Source: Nitrobacteraceae bacterium AZCC 2146 (GTDB taxonomy: Bacteria; Pseudomonadota; Alphaproteobacteria; Rhizobiales; Xanthobacteraceae). From it: a stretch of DNA of 64,000 nucleotides. Location: positions 1,612,001-1,676,000 of the forward strand of contig JBAGRP010000001.1 of assembly GCA_036924855.1 (NCBI GenBank). The letters are read 5' to 3'. The notes below the pieces were generated by a model that was given only the letters and a program-made list of their open reading frames with translations, did not search any database and was not told the DNA's origin. Each line of letters begins with the position of its first letter. Position 1 is the stretch's first letter. A program made the translations under genes and the position numbers. Shown one piece after another: positions 1 to 8,277 of the stretch.

Positions 1-2977
1 CGTAGGTCGCGACCCATTCCGCGAGGCCGTGAACCTCGTCGAACATTGCTTTCAGGTTCTGTTCCTGGAACGAGATCTCGCGCGCCGGAACCATATGTTC
101 GTTCGCCGGACCGCTGCGCTGCCGCACTACGGCGGCAACGGCGTCGAGATATGCCCAGCCGGCGGCCGGCTGGCGCGGACAGACCAGGTAGCTCGTAGCC
201 TTGAGTTCGTCCTCGGCGGTGACGCGCCGATATGACCAGCGCGCGGGCACATGATCGAGAATGTCCGGAAGCGTTGCCGGCGCGGGAATCGAAAACCACT
301 CCTGCTTGGCCTGACGCGACACCACGTCGTGCAGGAACGCGACGTCCACCGAGTGCTTTTCGGCGGCGGCCCCGCCCCCGTCGAGCATGACGCCGATCCG
401 GAGCTTCGACATGAAGTTTCGGGAAGTCTCGCTGACGACGAGCGTGTCGGGATCGCCTTCCGGGCGCTCCAGCAGTTCTCCGTACACCTTGCTCAGCTTC
501 TTGCGGTCTCGATGGCGGACGAGCACGTTGCAGTGCATCTCGTCCTCGTCGTGGACCGATCCGAGCGCATTGACGGTCGCGATCGGAAGTCCGGCCGCAT
601 CGCAATTGTAAAGCATGATGCTCAGGTTCGACCGCTCGTGCGGCTGAAGGTCGAGATAGCGCTCGAGCAGCGCCCTGATCTGCCGGGCCGCCTCGGCGGG
701 ATCGACGTCGGTGGACGACTCCGAGGGATCCCGGATCGGACGCTCAAGCAGGCTGTAGTCGTTGAGAGTGCCGGTCTCGGTGACGAGAACCGGCTCGGCG
801 CCCTGATGCGCGATGGCGATTTCCGGATAATACGCGTGGGCGAGTTCGTCCCGCAGATCGGCGAAGAACAGCCGCGGATCCCCGAAAATCACGTCGTCGG
901 CGTTGAGAAGGTGTGCGGTCAGGCCCGCTACGCAGCGGGCCTTCACCGACATTGCAGCGAGACGCAGCGGATGCCACGGGGCGACAATCGCTGAGGGCGC
1001 TCCGCCGGTCACCGGGACGCAGCCGAGCGCAAGAACAGGTTCCCAGAGCTCGCGCCGGTTCAGGTCGCCGGCGGCGTGCTGCGCGAGCGTGCGGAGCAGG
1101 TCGCCGTAGCTTTCCGACTGCTCTAGCAGATATCCGGATGCCAGACCGTCGGTCCTGAGGCCTTTAATCGCGGCCGAATAGGCTTCGGAGAACGCCTTCC
1201 AAGCGGTTTCGATTGCGGCCAATCCGGCCGCTGTTAAGCGGCCGGCGGCGAGGGCCGCCTTCAGGTTCTTGGGAAATGATTTACTGACGTCGTCGCCGCC
1301 GTCCAGTCTGGGAATGAGGCTTCCGGAATCCTGGCGGAACGCGGGCTGCAGCGTCGATACGTCGCTCAACGAAATCGACTGCAATCCGCCCTTGCGGCTG
1401 ACGGGTTGCCGGGAGACGGTGGAGCGGACCAGCGGCCGGCGGGCCAGGCGCTCGAGGTCGTCGCGCAGCTCTAGACCGATGGCGTCGGGGCGCCCCATCC
1501 AGATCAGTTGCACCGTCGTCCGGTCGGCGCCGATCTTCAGCGTGATGTCGAGCCGTATCTGCAGGCTGGTGCGGGACGTCGAGACGTTCCGCTTGTAGCC
1601 CTTCCGTTTCGATGCGGCTTCGAGAAGGGCCTGGTACTCGAAGAGGTGCGAAGTATCCCACTTCACCTTGTCGCCCATCAGGGCCGGGAGCCCGCGGTAG
1701 CGGACCGCGAAGGACGTCGCCACGTCGCCGTTCAGTTCGAGCCACTGGTTCTTGGTGCGCTTGCCGGTCCGTATCTCGAGGGACCGGTTGGCCTGAAGCG
1801 CACCGGCTTGCCCGTAGAGACGTTCAAGGGCGCGCAACAGGCCCTCCAGGAAATCCGTGCATTCGATCGGCCGGCCGAAGACGAAGCGCTCCCACTTTGC
1901 GCGGAGCGAGCGGTCCTTTCCGATGTCATCGCGGTGCGCCTCGAAGAAGTCGCGGTCGTCGTCGCGGGGTTCTTTCCTCGATGTCGCCTCGCTCAGATAG
2001 AGCTTCTCGACGTCGCTCAGGCGGTCGGGCATCTCGAATTCAAAGAACTCGCTTGTCTCCTGGAAAAGATGGACCTTTCGTTGCCTCAAGCCGGAGAAGA
2101 CGAGCAGAATGTTGTCGACTTCCCATTCAAATTCCGCCAGCGCGGCGGATTCATCACCCCAGCTCGGCGGTGATCTGACGAACGCTTCGATCGCCGGATG
2201 GGCGTGGACCGGAATGTCCTCGCGGACATTGGCGAATTGCGACCGCAGTTCCTCGGATTCGATGATCTGGCGGGGCGGACGCTGCTTGACGAGAAGCGGA
2301 CGACGGTCGGAGATCAGCTTGTCGAAATTCTTCTTCCACCGCGAGGTGGAGGTCAGGCCCTTCTGCTGGCCCGCTAGGAAGTATCCGGAGTGCCGGGGCA
2401 GATGCAGCGCCGGCAGAGCCCATCCCAGCGCTTCGAGGATCGGCTTCGATTCGTCCGCTACGGCAATGCGGGTAAGTTCGACGTAGTTGGACACCTGGTG
2501 CAAGGTCCAATCGTCGGAGGCCGCCAACCCGCGCAAGGCGGCTTCCCAGATCGACTTGTGCTCTTCGGGCAGGCCGATCCCCGCGCTGGCGGCCTGGACC
2601 CACAGCTTCGGCTCTTCCGTCAACTGTTTGGCGCCCAGCAGCGTAACGTCCTGCAGTGAGGCCCCCTGGTCGTCGTCGGTATTGGCGAGCAGCAGCGCGG
2701 GCAGATCCCACTCTGCATGCCGCAACGCCACCGTCCGTTCGTCCGTCGTCACCTCGGCCGGAACGTCGAAGCCCGCCACCAGATTGCGCGGGACCCGGAT
2801 GGCTATCTTAGCGGCGGTGTCCTTGTCGGCGAGCACCGCCTTCACGATCGCAGCGACCTGCTGTCCCGTGAGCTGATCCAGCATGAACCGCGCGATGCCC
2901 TCGGAATCGACGAGCGCCTTCAGCCGTTCGCGGAGCGACGCGGCGCCTACCGCCCCCAGTATTTCCAGTCCGTTCAC
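1..2977 (-). CDS. DptH-like large protein of a three-gene putative restriction module (partial, runs off left edge)
   Basis: The reverse strand is open without a stop from a GTG at 2977 to the window edge, so at least 992 codons are visible and the C-terminus is missing. The GTG overlaps the TGA of the upstream gene (GTGA), showing translational coupling. My reading gives a soluble protein with no signal peptide or membrane segment; segments such as APWHPLRL and MHCNVLVRHRD are seen in the last third. Being the third and largest gene after a DptF-like ATPase and a DptG-sized protein suggests DptH, whose family carries a HerA/FtsK-type ATPase at the C-terminus. That part would lie outside the window, so the assignment is inference from order and size. 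Confidence 0.5.
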   Translation of the reverse strand, partial: MNGLEILGAVGAASLRERLKALVDSEGIARFMLDQLTGQQVAAIVKAVLADKDTAAKIAIRVPRNLVAGFDVPAEVTTDERTVALRHAEWDLPALLLANTDDDQGASLQDVTLLGAKQLTEEPKLWVQAASAGIGLPEEHKSIWEAALRGLAASDDWTLHQVSNYVELTRIAVADESKPILEALGWALPALHLPRHSGYFLAGQQKGLTSTSRWKKNFDKLISDRRPLLVKQRPPRQIIESEELRSQFANVREDIPVHAHPAIEAFVRSPPSWGDESAALAEFEWEVDNILLVFSGLRQRKVHLFQETSEFFEFEMPDRLSDVEKLYLSEATSRKEPRDDDRDFFEAHRDDIGKDRSLRAKWERFVFGRPIECTDFLEGLLRALERLYGQAGALQANRSLEIRTGKRTKNQWLELNGDVATSFAVRYRGLPALMGDKVKWDTSHLFEYQALLEAASKRKGYKRNVSTSRTSLQIRLDITLKIGADRTTVQLIWMGRPDAIGLELRDDLERLARRPLVRSTVSRQPVSRKGGLQSISLSDVSTLQPAFRQDSGSLIPRLDGGDDVSKSFPKNLKAALAAGRLTAAGLAAIETAWKAFSEAYSAAIKGLRTDGLASGYLLEQSESYGDLLRTLAQHAAGDLNRRELWEPVLALGCVPVTGGAPSAIVAPWHPLRLAAMSVKARCVAGLTAHLLNADDVIFGDPRLFFADLRDELAHAYYPEIAIAHQGAEPVLVTETGTLNDYSLLERPIRDPSESSTDVDPAEAARQIRALLERYLDLQPHERSNLSIMLYNCDAAGLPIATVNALGSVHDEDEMHCNVLVRHRDRKKLSKVYGELLERPEGDPDTLVVSETSRNFMSKLRIGVMLDGGGAAAEKHSVDVAFLHDVVSRQAKQEWFSIPAPATLPDILDHVPARWSYRRVTAEDELKATSYLVCPRQPAAGWAYLDAVAAVVRQRSGPANEHMVPAREISFQEQNLKAMFDEVHGLAEWVATY

Positions 2978-4527
2978 TGCAGAACCTTCCTTTTGAACGG
3001 GCTCTCGACGTAGGCGCAGGAGTCCGAAAGACGCTTGAGCAGGCCCAGGCTCGCGAGCCGGTCTTCGAGGCGCCGGGCGTTGTCGGAGAAATCCTCCTGG
3101 TCTGCGGCTCCTGTCGAAATGAATTCCCGGCCCTGGTGGTCGCCGACGACGATGCCGTAGCGGTCGTACAGGAGAGCGAGGAAATCCTTAAATTCCATCC
3201 GGACGTCGACGCAGCACACCACAAGCGTCTTCAGCAGCCGGTCCGTCGGCGCGTACCGCACGCGGCGGCTCGCCCGGCGCGAGGACAGGCCGATCAGCCG
3301 CGCCCAGGTGCCGTGGATCTTGCCGACGTGCTGCTTGTGACGCGTGATCGCCCGCTCGACAAGCATGTCGAGCACGTCAGCCGGTTTTCCGCGCACCTCG
3401 TCGGTCTCGATGAAATCGTCCGGCAGGTCGAAATGCGTGGTCAGCAGGTCGAGCGTGTTGGTGACCGGCTCGCCGGATTCCACCGCCTTCTGCCATTCCG
3501 GGGTGTCGCAGATCTTCCGTATGAAGCGCTCGATCGCCTCCTGCGGAAGGGCGTTGTTCCGCTGGAACGAGTCGGCGGACAGATCCCTGACCACGGACCG
3601 CTTCGGCGACACGATTTCGCAGACAAGGGTCGTGCGCTCGGTGCGGCCGAGCACCTCGGATGCGCGCTGGAGCTGGTACAGCAAGAGATGCAGGCCGGTC
3701 ATCACCACGAGATGCGGGATCGCGTCGTAGATCGGGATCTCCAGGTTGAGGATGGACAGCCAGTCCTCGGCCAGCCTGTCGAATATCTGGTGGGTCTTGC
3801 AGGGCAGGTAGGCGCCGGCGCGATCGTTGCGGGCGAGCTGGATGTCGCCCTGCAGCGCCTTCACGAGTCCGTCGTACGGCGCCTTCACGGCGAACAGCCT
3901 GTTCACGAGCCGCTCCCGGAGTTCGTCCACGCGCGCACTGCGGCAGAGCATCAGGTAGAGGACTTCGCCGGTCCGCGCGAAGAAGCGACGGTCCGTCGAG
4001 ACGCTCGAACCGCCTCCCTGGATGCTCGCGTCCTCGTAGAGCGCGTTCGTTCCGAACGGGAAGACGAACTTCGAACTCCAACGCTTGTTGCTTCCGCCCT
4101 CGATGGCCGAACTCTGCAGGAAGAACACGATCGACGCGAAGTCCTGGAAGCTCTCGAAGCGGTCCCGCAGGTATGTGAAGTCAGGTTTGTCCAGGCCTCC
4201 GGCATTCTCCTGCATGAGTTGCAGCCATGTCGACCACATCGCGTCGTCGGACTGGTCGGTGGCGAGCACGGTGGCGATGTGCGGATTGTTGAACAGCAGG
4301 TTGCGGAGACGGAGCTGCTGTTGCGGCCTGTATGACAGGCCGTTCAGCGTTGCTTCGCGCAGGGCGCGGCCCTCGATGTGCTCCGCGTGCAGGACGCAGA
4401 GGAATTCTAGCATGGTGAGCCACGGGGTCTGCTCGTCGTAGAGCCGGTGGCCCCAGATCGCCTCGTCCACCCACATTTGCGGGCCGGTGCTGTCGTCCTG
4501 GCTGGTGGGCCGCGGGAGGATTTCCAT
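2974..4527 (-). CDS. DptG-like protein, middle gene of the putative restriction module
   Basis: 517 aa, soluble, with no catalytic motif that I recognise. It starts 3 bases after the stop of the upstream P-loop ATPase and its own TGA overlaps the GTG of the next gene, so the three genes are one translational unit. The middle carries a conserved-looking stretch around RWSSKFVFPFGTNALYED and FFARTGEVLYLML (residues about 165-215). The C-terminal 80 residues look like a winged-helix-type domain (KDFLALLYDRYGIVVGD). The size and the position between an ATPase and a very large protein fit DptG of DNA phosphorothioation-dependent restriction. Sequence similarity to DptG could not be tested, so an uncharacterised defence component is equally possible. 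Confidence 0.5.
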   Translation of the reverse strand: MEILPRPTSQDDSTGPQMWVDEAIWGHRLYDEQTPWLTMLEFLCVLHAEHIEGRALREATLNGLSYRPQQQLRLRNLLFNNPHIATVLATDQSDDAMWSTWLQLMQENAGGLDKPDFTYLRDRFESFQDFASIVFFLQSSAIEGGSNKRWSSKFVFPFGTNALYEDASIQGGGSSVSTDRRFFARTGEVLYLMLCRSARVDELRERLVNRLFAVKAPYDGLVKALQGDIQLARNDRAGAYLPCKTHQIFDRLAEDWLSILNLEIPIYDAIPHLVVMTGLHLLLYQLQRASEVLGRTERTTLVCEIVSPKRSVVRDLSADSFQRNNALPQEAIERFIRKICDTPEWQKAVESGEPVTNTLDLLTTHFDLPDDFIETDEVRGKPADVLDMLVERAITRHKQHVGKIHGTWARLIGLSSRRASRRVRYAPTDRLLKTLVVCCVDVRMEFKDFLALLYDRYGIVVGDHQGREFISTGAADQEDFSDNARRLEDRLASLGLLKRLSDSCAYVESPFKRKVLQ

Positions 4528-4530
4528 GGT

Positions 4531-6366
4531 TCAGATCCTGACCACGACGCGCCGCTGGCCTGCCCTGCCGTCGCTGCCGAGCTCGATGAAGCGCAGCATC
4601 AATTCGCCGTCCGCCGGGGCGTCGTCCTCGTCGATCTCGCGGCGGCGTTCCGTGGCGCTCAAGAGCTTCGCCTTGAACGCAAGCAGGTCTTCGTGGCACT
4701 CGAGCGAGAAGCTGCTCGGGAGCGCACCTTCGGCGACCCGTCCGAGAAACTCGAAACGGGTCGGCGTCAACGGGAGCACGATGGCTCCCGGATCGTCGCC
4801 GCGCGACACCCTCACCCGCAGCGACACTCCGTCCTTTGCCGCGGAAATGAGGGAGACCTCCTCGCCCTGCTGGCGGGGAACGGACACCATCTCATCGAGC
4901 AGCGGGCTCGTCTTGGACTGGGAGTGGCTGCCCGACGTCGCGAGCACCAGTTCGTCCTGGTTCTGGACCAGCATTCCTGTGAACACCCGGTTGAGCCCTC
5001 TCATGATCTGCGGCATCACGCCCCGGGGGGCGGGTTCGCCCGCCTTGAGGCGCCTCGTCATGTCGAGGTAGGTGCCGCCGTAGCGGAAGACGGTCAGGTC
5101 CCAGAGCTCGAAATGGCTTTCGTGGTTTTCGGGCAGCGTGAAGAAAAGCCGCTGCCGCTGCGACCTCAGCATGGGAAGGAATTCGTCCCGCGCGCCGGCG
5201 TCGGCTCCTTCGAGGTAGGCGCGCTGCGCCTGGGAATATGCCGGCGTACCGCCGTAGACGGGATCTGCCAGCACGAGGGCGCGGTAGGTTTCGTGGAGGT
5301 CGGGATCGTCCGCGCCGTACACCAGCAGGTCGTCGACCCTGTTGCTGGTTTCGGACCCGATCCCGAATGAGTTGAGCTTCCGGAACAGGTCGGTCTTCTC
5401 GGCGCGTCGGGCCGAAAGGTTTTCGCCGAAAACGTTGCGGTAGATGCTCGCGAGATGGAGGCTCTGCTGCGCGACGATCTCGGGGACCTGCCCGCAGGAC
5501 ATTAGCCCGTCCCTCGCCTTGGGATGGCCGAGCAGGATGTTCGTGACGAGGGCGAGCAACTGACGGACGGGAAAGTGGACGCCGTTCTGTTCGCTCAGTT
5601 CGACCAGGGCAGTCAATCGCTTCTGGAAGACCGCGCCGTCGGAGGCGTCCTGCAGCCGGCGCCTGTTTTCGACGATGGGACATGCGTCGGCGCCGCCATA
5701 CAGGTGACAGGCGGCGCATTCGCTCCAGCCGGCGTGGGACATCATCTTGTCGATGATCAGGCCGATCATTTCGGACGCCGGGGCCTGGCTGAGGTCCCTG
5801 AGGTGCAGCCTGACCGACGGATCGGGGTTGATGCCGGTGACGAGCAGGCTTTCGACAGACCTGGTCATCGACACCAGCCGCTCGGTTTGCGGCGCCGCCT
5901 TGAGCTTTTCCAGGAGTTGGCCGTGGTTCGCCGCGACCAGGTAGACGCGCGGCGGGTCCGCCTCGACCACGTCGGCGGCCATGCGCTCCAGGATTTCCGA
6001 GCTCTCTTCGGCCCTCAGTTCGCTAAGGTCCTTGATGATTACGAGTTCGCGGGTATCCACCGGGAGCGTTTGGACCTTCTCGCCGCGATTCCAATCGGCC
6101 GCAGTGCCGCCCAAGGCCATCCAGACCTCACGGCAATGATAGGTTTTGCCGTCACCCGCCGTCCCAGTGAGGATTTCGGTCTGGGGATTGTCGGACCGGA
6201 AATTGGCCACGATGTTGTCGAGGAATTGGGCGGGAAGCACCAGGGGGTCGATCTTCAGACGGCGAAGGGCCCGCTGTATCGTTTCGTCATACATGTTGTC
6301 GTTGGTAGGAATCGGGCCGTAATTTCGAAGAAACCTGATCCAACGACTTTCCGGCGCTGCGGCCAT
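4531..6366 (-). CDS. P-loop ATPase with cysteine cluster, DptF-like, first gene of the putative restriction module
   Basis: 611 aa, soluble. A clear Walker A motif GTAGDGKT lies at residues 68-75. A segment VYLVAANHGQLLEKL (about 141-155) looks like a sensor strand with a polar Asn. A cysteine cluster (C217, C220, C229, with nearby His) could bind zinc. DptF proteins have the same order: N-terminal GDGK-type P-loop, a conserved Asn strand, then a C-rich segment ending in CPI and an Asn. The purine-rich GGGGGAAG just upstream supports the ATG. It heads a three-gene operon inside an integrase-bearing island. The role in DNA restriction is inferred from architecture and neighbours. Confidence 0.55.
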   Translation of the reverse strand: MAAAPESRWIRFLRNYGPIPTNDNMYDETIQRALRRLKIDPLVLPAQFLDNIVANFRSDNPQTEILTGTAGDGKTYHCREVWMALGGTAADWNRGEKVQTLPVDTRELVIIKDLSELRAEESSEILERMAADVVEADPPRVYLVAANHGQLLEKLKAAPQTERLVSMTRSVESLLVTGINPDPSVRLHLRDLSQAPASEMIGLIIDKMMSHAGWSECAACHLYGGADACPIVENRRRLQDASDGAVFQKRLTALVELSEQNGVHFPVRQLLALVTNILLGHPKARDGLMSCGQVPEIVAQQSLHLASIYRNVFGENLSARRAEKTDLFRKLNSFGIGSETSNRVDDLLVYGADDPDLHETYRALVLADPVYGGTPAYSQAQRAYLEGADAGARDEFLPMLRSQRQRLFFTLPENHESHFELWDLTVFRYGGTYLDMTRRLKAGEPAPRGVMPQIMRGLNRVFTGMLVQNQDELVLATSGSHSQSKTSPLLDEMVSVPRQQGEEVSLISAAKDGVSLRVRVSRGDDPGAIVLPLTPTRFEFLGRVAEGALPSSFSLECHEDLLAFKAKLLSATERRREIDEDDAPADGELMLRFIELGSDGRAGQRRVVVRI

Positions 6367-6713
6367 CTCGGCTTCCCCCTCAGACGCGCTTCCGCACCCA
6401 AGGCAGGTCGGCCAGCTCGCTTTTCCACATCATAAACGTGTGCGCCCTCGCGACCTATCGTAAAGAGGTATGATGCGAAGGGGAAGGTTCGTCAGGCCAA
6501 CTCCCCCAACTTTTCAGGACGTTAGGCAATTTTTTGGCCCAAATTGGCCTTCGCAGACCCTCGCACCAGACGCTTCAGAGCCTGAGCGCGAGGTCGATGA
6601 ACTCGCCTTAGGGAGAGAAGGCTAGTCGGAATCCGCAGCGCGCGCGGCAATTCAGGGACCGCGCGTCGACGTCGGCGCCCGCATGCGCGGGATGTGGCGG
6701 TAAGCAACGCTAA
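6367..6713. other. Intergenic region upstream of the putative restriction operon
   Basis: About 350 bases between the HEPN-like gene and the ATPase gene, both read leftward. It must hold the promoter of the three-gene operon, but I see no convincing -35/-10 pair. Short open frames here lack a ribosome binding site and protein-like composition. Confidence 0.4.
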
Positions 6714-7409
6714 CTATCGGAGCACCCGTCCTTTGTGCGTCTCCACCTTCGCCGGATGCTGGATTGCGCTGTAGGGCTTCGACAGCGGAGTACCATACCC
6801 CAGGGAGGGCCCTTGGATTGTCCACCGGCCATAGGTGTCGTGTGGGCCATTCCAGCCTTTGTCAAGCAGCGTCCCGAGCTTCTTCCCGTATGCGCGCATC
6901 ACTTTGCTGTAGCCATCCCACAGGTGATCGAATAGGCGGCCTTCTTCCTTTGTCTCTTCAACCGTAAGGGCGCACGGGTAGCGAAACCAGGAATCCAGGC
7001 CGGCCTCAAATGCCTCGAGGACGTGGATGTAACTTTTCTTGTAAGGGATTTGCTTCGATAACTTCTGCAACCCGGTCAGTTTGTGCGATCTGAGCTTACC
7101 AGAGAGACGACCGTTAGATATCCATGCAGGATTTTCATAGACAAGGAAGGCCTTAATCGCATTTTCGAGCGCGAATCCACCGAGCAGGAAAACCGATTTG
7201 TCGATTGCTCTCGTTTGCTGCAGGATTTCGCGGTTCGCGTTGACCTTGGTGATGATGGCCGAACGGCTGCGGCCTTCATAGATCTCCGTGGCCTGTTCGT
7301 GCAGATTGTCCGCCATCATTAGCCAGGAATGGGGGTTAGCGAAATCCTCAACAAACCGTTTGTTTTCGCCCGCCATAATCCTCGCCCCGATATTTCCCGA
7401 TCGTTTCAT
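6714..7409 (-). CDS. HEPN-like hypothetical protein of the genomic island
   Basis: 231 aa, mostly helical by composition. The stretch FLLGGFALENAIKAFLVY (residues about 74-91) followed by HKLTGLQKLSKQI resembles the HEPN-fold helix pair in which a conserved acidic residue and Lys sit in a helix before a His-rich turn. A canonical RNase R-x4-6-H motif is not obvious, so it may be a non-catalytic HEPN or a substrate-binding relative. Lower GC than the surrounding core genes and its place between integrase and restriction operon indicate island cargo, possibly a defence accessory. A later start at MAGENKRFVEDF is also plausible. Confidence 0.5.
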   Translation of the reverse strand: MKRSGNIGARIMAGENKRFVEDFANPHSWLMMADNLHEQATEIYEGRSRSAIITKVNANREILQQTRAIDKSVFLLGGFALENAIKAFLVYENPAWISNGRLSGKLRSHKLTGLQKLSKQIPYKKSYIHVLEAFEAGLDSWFRYPCALTVEETKEEGRLFDHLWDGYSKVMRAYGKKLGTLLDKGWNGPHDTYGRWTIQGPSLGYGTPLSKPYSAIQHPAKVETHKGRVLR

Positions 7410-7498
7410 TCTTGCTCCGGTAGCTTCATGAGGTCATGCCACGCCTACAATGACGTAAGGCGCGACCGGGAGCGAGGCCGGACTCGTTACGGCGCGGA

Positions 7499-7822
7499 TC
7501 ACAATGCAAGACGCGGCAGCACATCCTCTAATTGGTAGTACGCTCCCATCAACCAAATCCCACCTTCCGACAGAGACGGGACGACATCGACATGCCGCGC
7601 TGAAACTTGTGCCCGTAGTGTGCTCGTCAAAGCATCGGGCTGCTTAGCGGGAATGAAGACGCAAAACGACGACCAGGTACGTTCTGCGGTGAGTCCTCGA
7701 TGTTGAAGATCGTTTGCTTCGACCCATTTGCCCTCAACTTTTGCGAATTGCCGCCGCACGATATCGAACTTCACCCCAACCCCGCTGAAGATATTTCCAA
7801 GAACCGCTTCTCGTGTTCGCAT
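7499..7822 (-). CDS. Hypothetical island protein
   Basis: 107 aa, not recognised. No signal peptide or membrane segment. The sequence is protein-like (SFCVFIPAKQPDAL, GGIWLMGAYYQLEDVLP) and ends with a natural hydrophobic C-terminus. It is on the same strand as the HEPN-like gene, about 90 bases upstream of it, and may share its transcript. Nothing in the sequence gives a function. Confidence 0.45.
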   Translation of the reverse strand: MRTREAVLGNIFSGVGVKFDIVRRQFAKVEGKWVEANDLQHRGLTAERTWSSFCVFIPAKQPDALTSTLRAQVSARHVDVVPSLSEGGIWLMGAYYQLEDVLPRLAL

Positions 7823-7873
7823 TTGCGAATCTCAGGACATCTATTTTTACCGTTGACACCGCCGGGAAGATAG

Positions 7874-8038
7874 CGGTCGGGCAAGGAGCCGCGCGGGGCG
7901 AAACCGCGCAAGCTCGCGACCCTTGGCGGCAGCGACGATCTCAGGAATCAGTATTTGCTCGCCATTGTGACCGATTGTGCGATCGGACCGATCGGCCCCT
8001 TTTCTGCCGATGCGAAGGCCGCGTTGAATGGGCGATAA
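7874..8038 (+). pseudogene. Possible decayed gene fragment
   Basis: An open stretch of 54 codons after a TAG at 7871 has convincing protein-like composition at its end (GGSDDLRNQYLLAIVTDC, GPFSADAKAALNGR, stop at 8036) but no ATG or ribosome binding site upstream. I read it as the 3' remnant of an island gene. A non-ATG start inside it cannot be excluded. Confidence 0.25.
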
Positions 8039-8058
8039 GTCACCTATTCTGGGGCCAC

Positions 8059-8277
8059 ATGCGAGATCGCCATCGAGCACCTCACAGTAAGAAACCTCGC
8101 GTTGAGGTGAGTATTGAGGTTTTAGAAAAGTGCCTCGACAGGCTGGCGCTGGTGATTGACCGCGCTGGCAAACGTGGGGCTGTGTACCTGCCGATATACG
8201 AGCGCATTGAAGCTGAACTGGACGCACTCAGAGCCAAGGAGGAGCGCATGGAGCGCGCGCGCCAACGTCTCAAATGA
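8059..8277 (+). CDS. Small hypothetical protein convergent with the integrase
   Basis: 72 aa, basic, helical: the section EVSIEVLEKCLDRLALVIDR followed by YLPIYERIEAELDALRAKEERMERAR is typical of a short coiled-coil protein. The same frame is open back to 7813 but that extension has poor composition, so I start at the ATG at 8059. The stop region overlaps the 3' end of the integrase gene on the other strand by 8 bases. Function unknown. Confidence 0.45.
   Translation: MRDRHRAPHSKKPRVEVSIEVLEKCLDRLALVIDRAGKRGAVYLPIYERIEAELDALRAKEERMERARQRLK

Noticed and set aside
251..994. Long plus-strand open frame at the left edge (and others at 1508-2173 and 1612-2178)
   Set aside because: They lie opposite the continuous reverse-strand frame 1-2977, which is protein-like and coupled to the upstream operon; the plus frames are Arg/Gly/Ala-rich shadows.
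3136..4335. 399-codon plus-strand open frame
   Set aside because: Antisense to the DptG-like gene, whose composition and coupling are convincing; the plus frame is a high-GC shadow.
6522..6707. 61-codon minus-strand frame in the gap above the ATPase gene
   Set aside because: No Shine-Dalgarno and Arg/Ser-rich composition.
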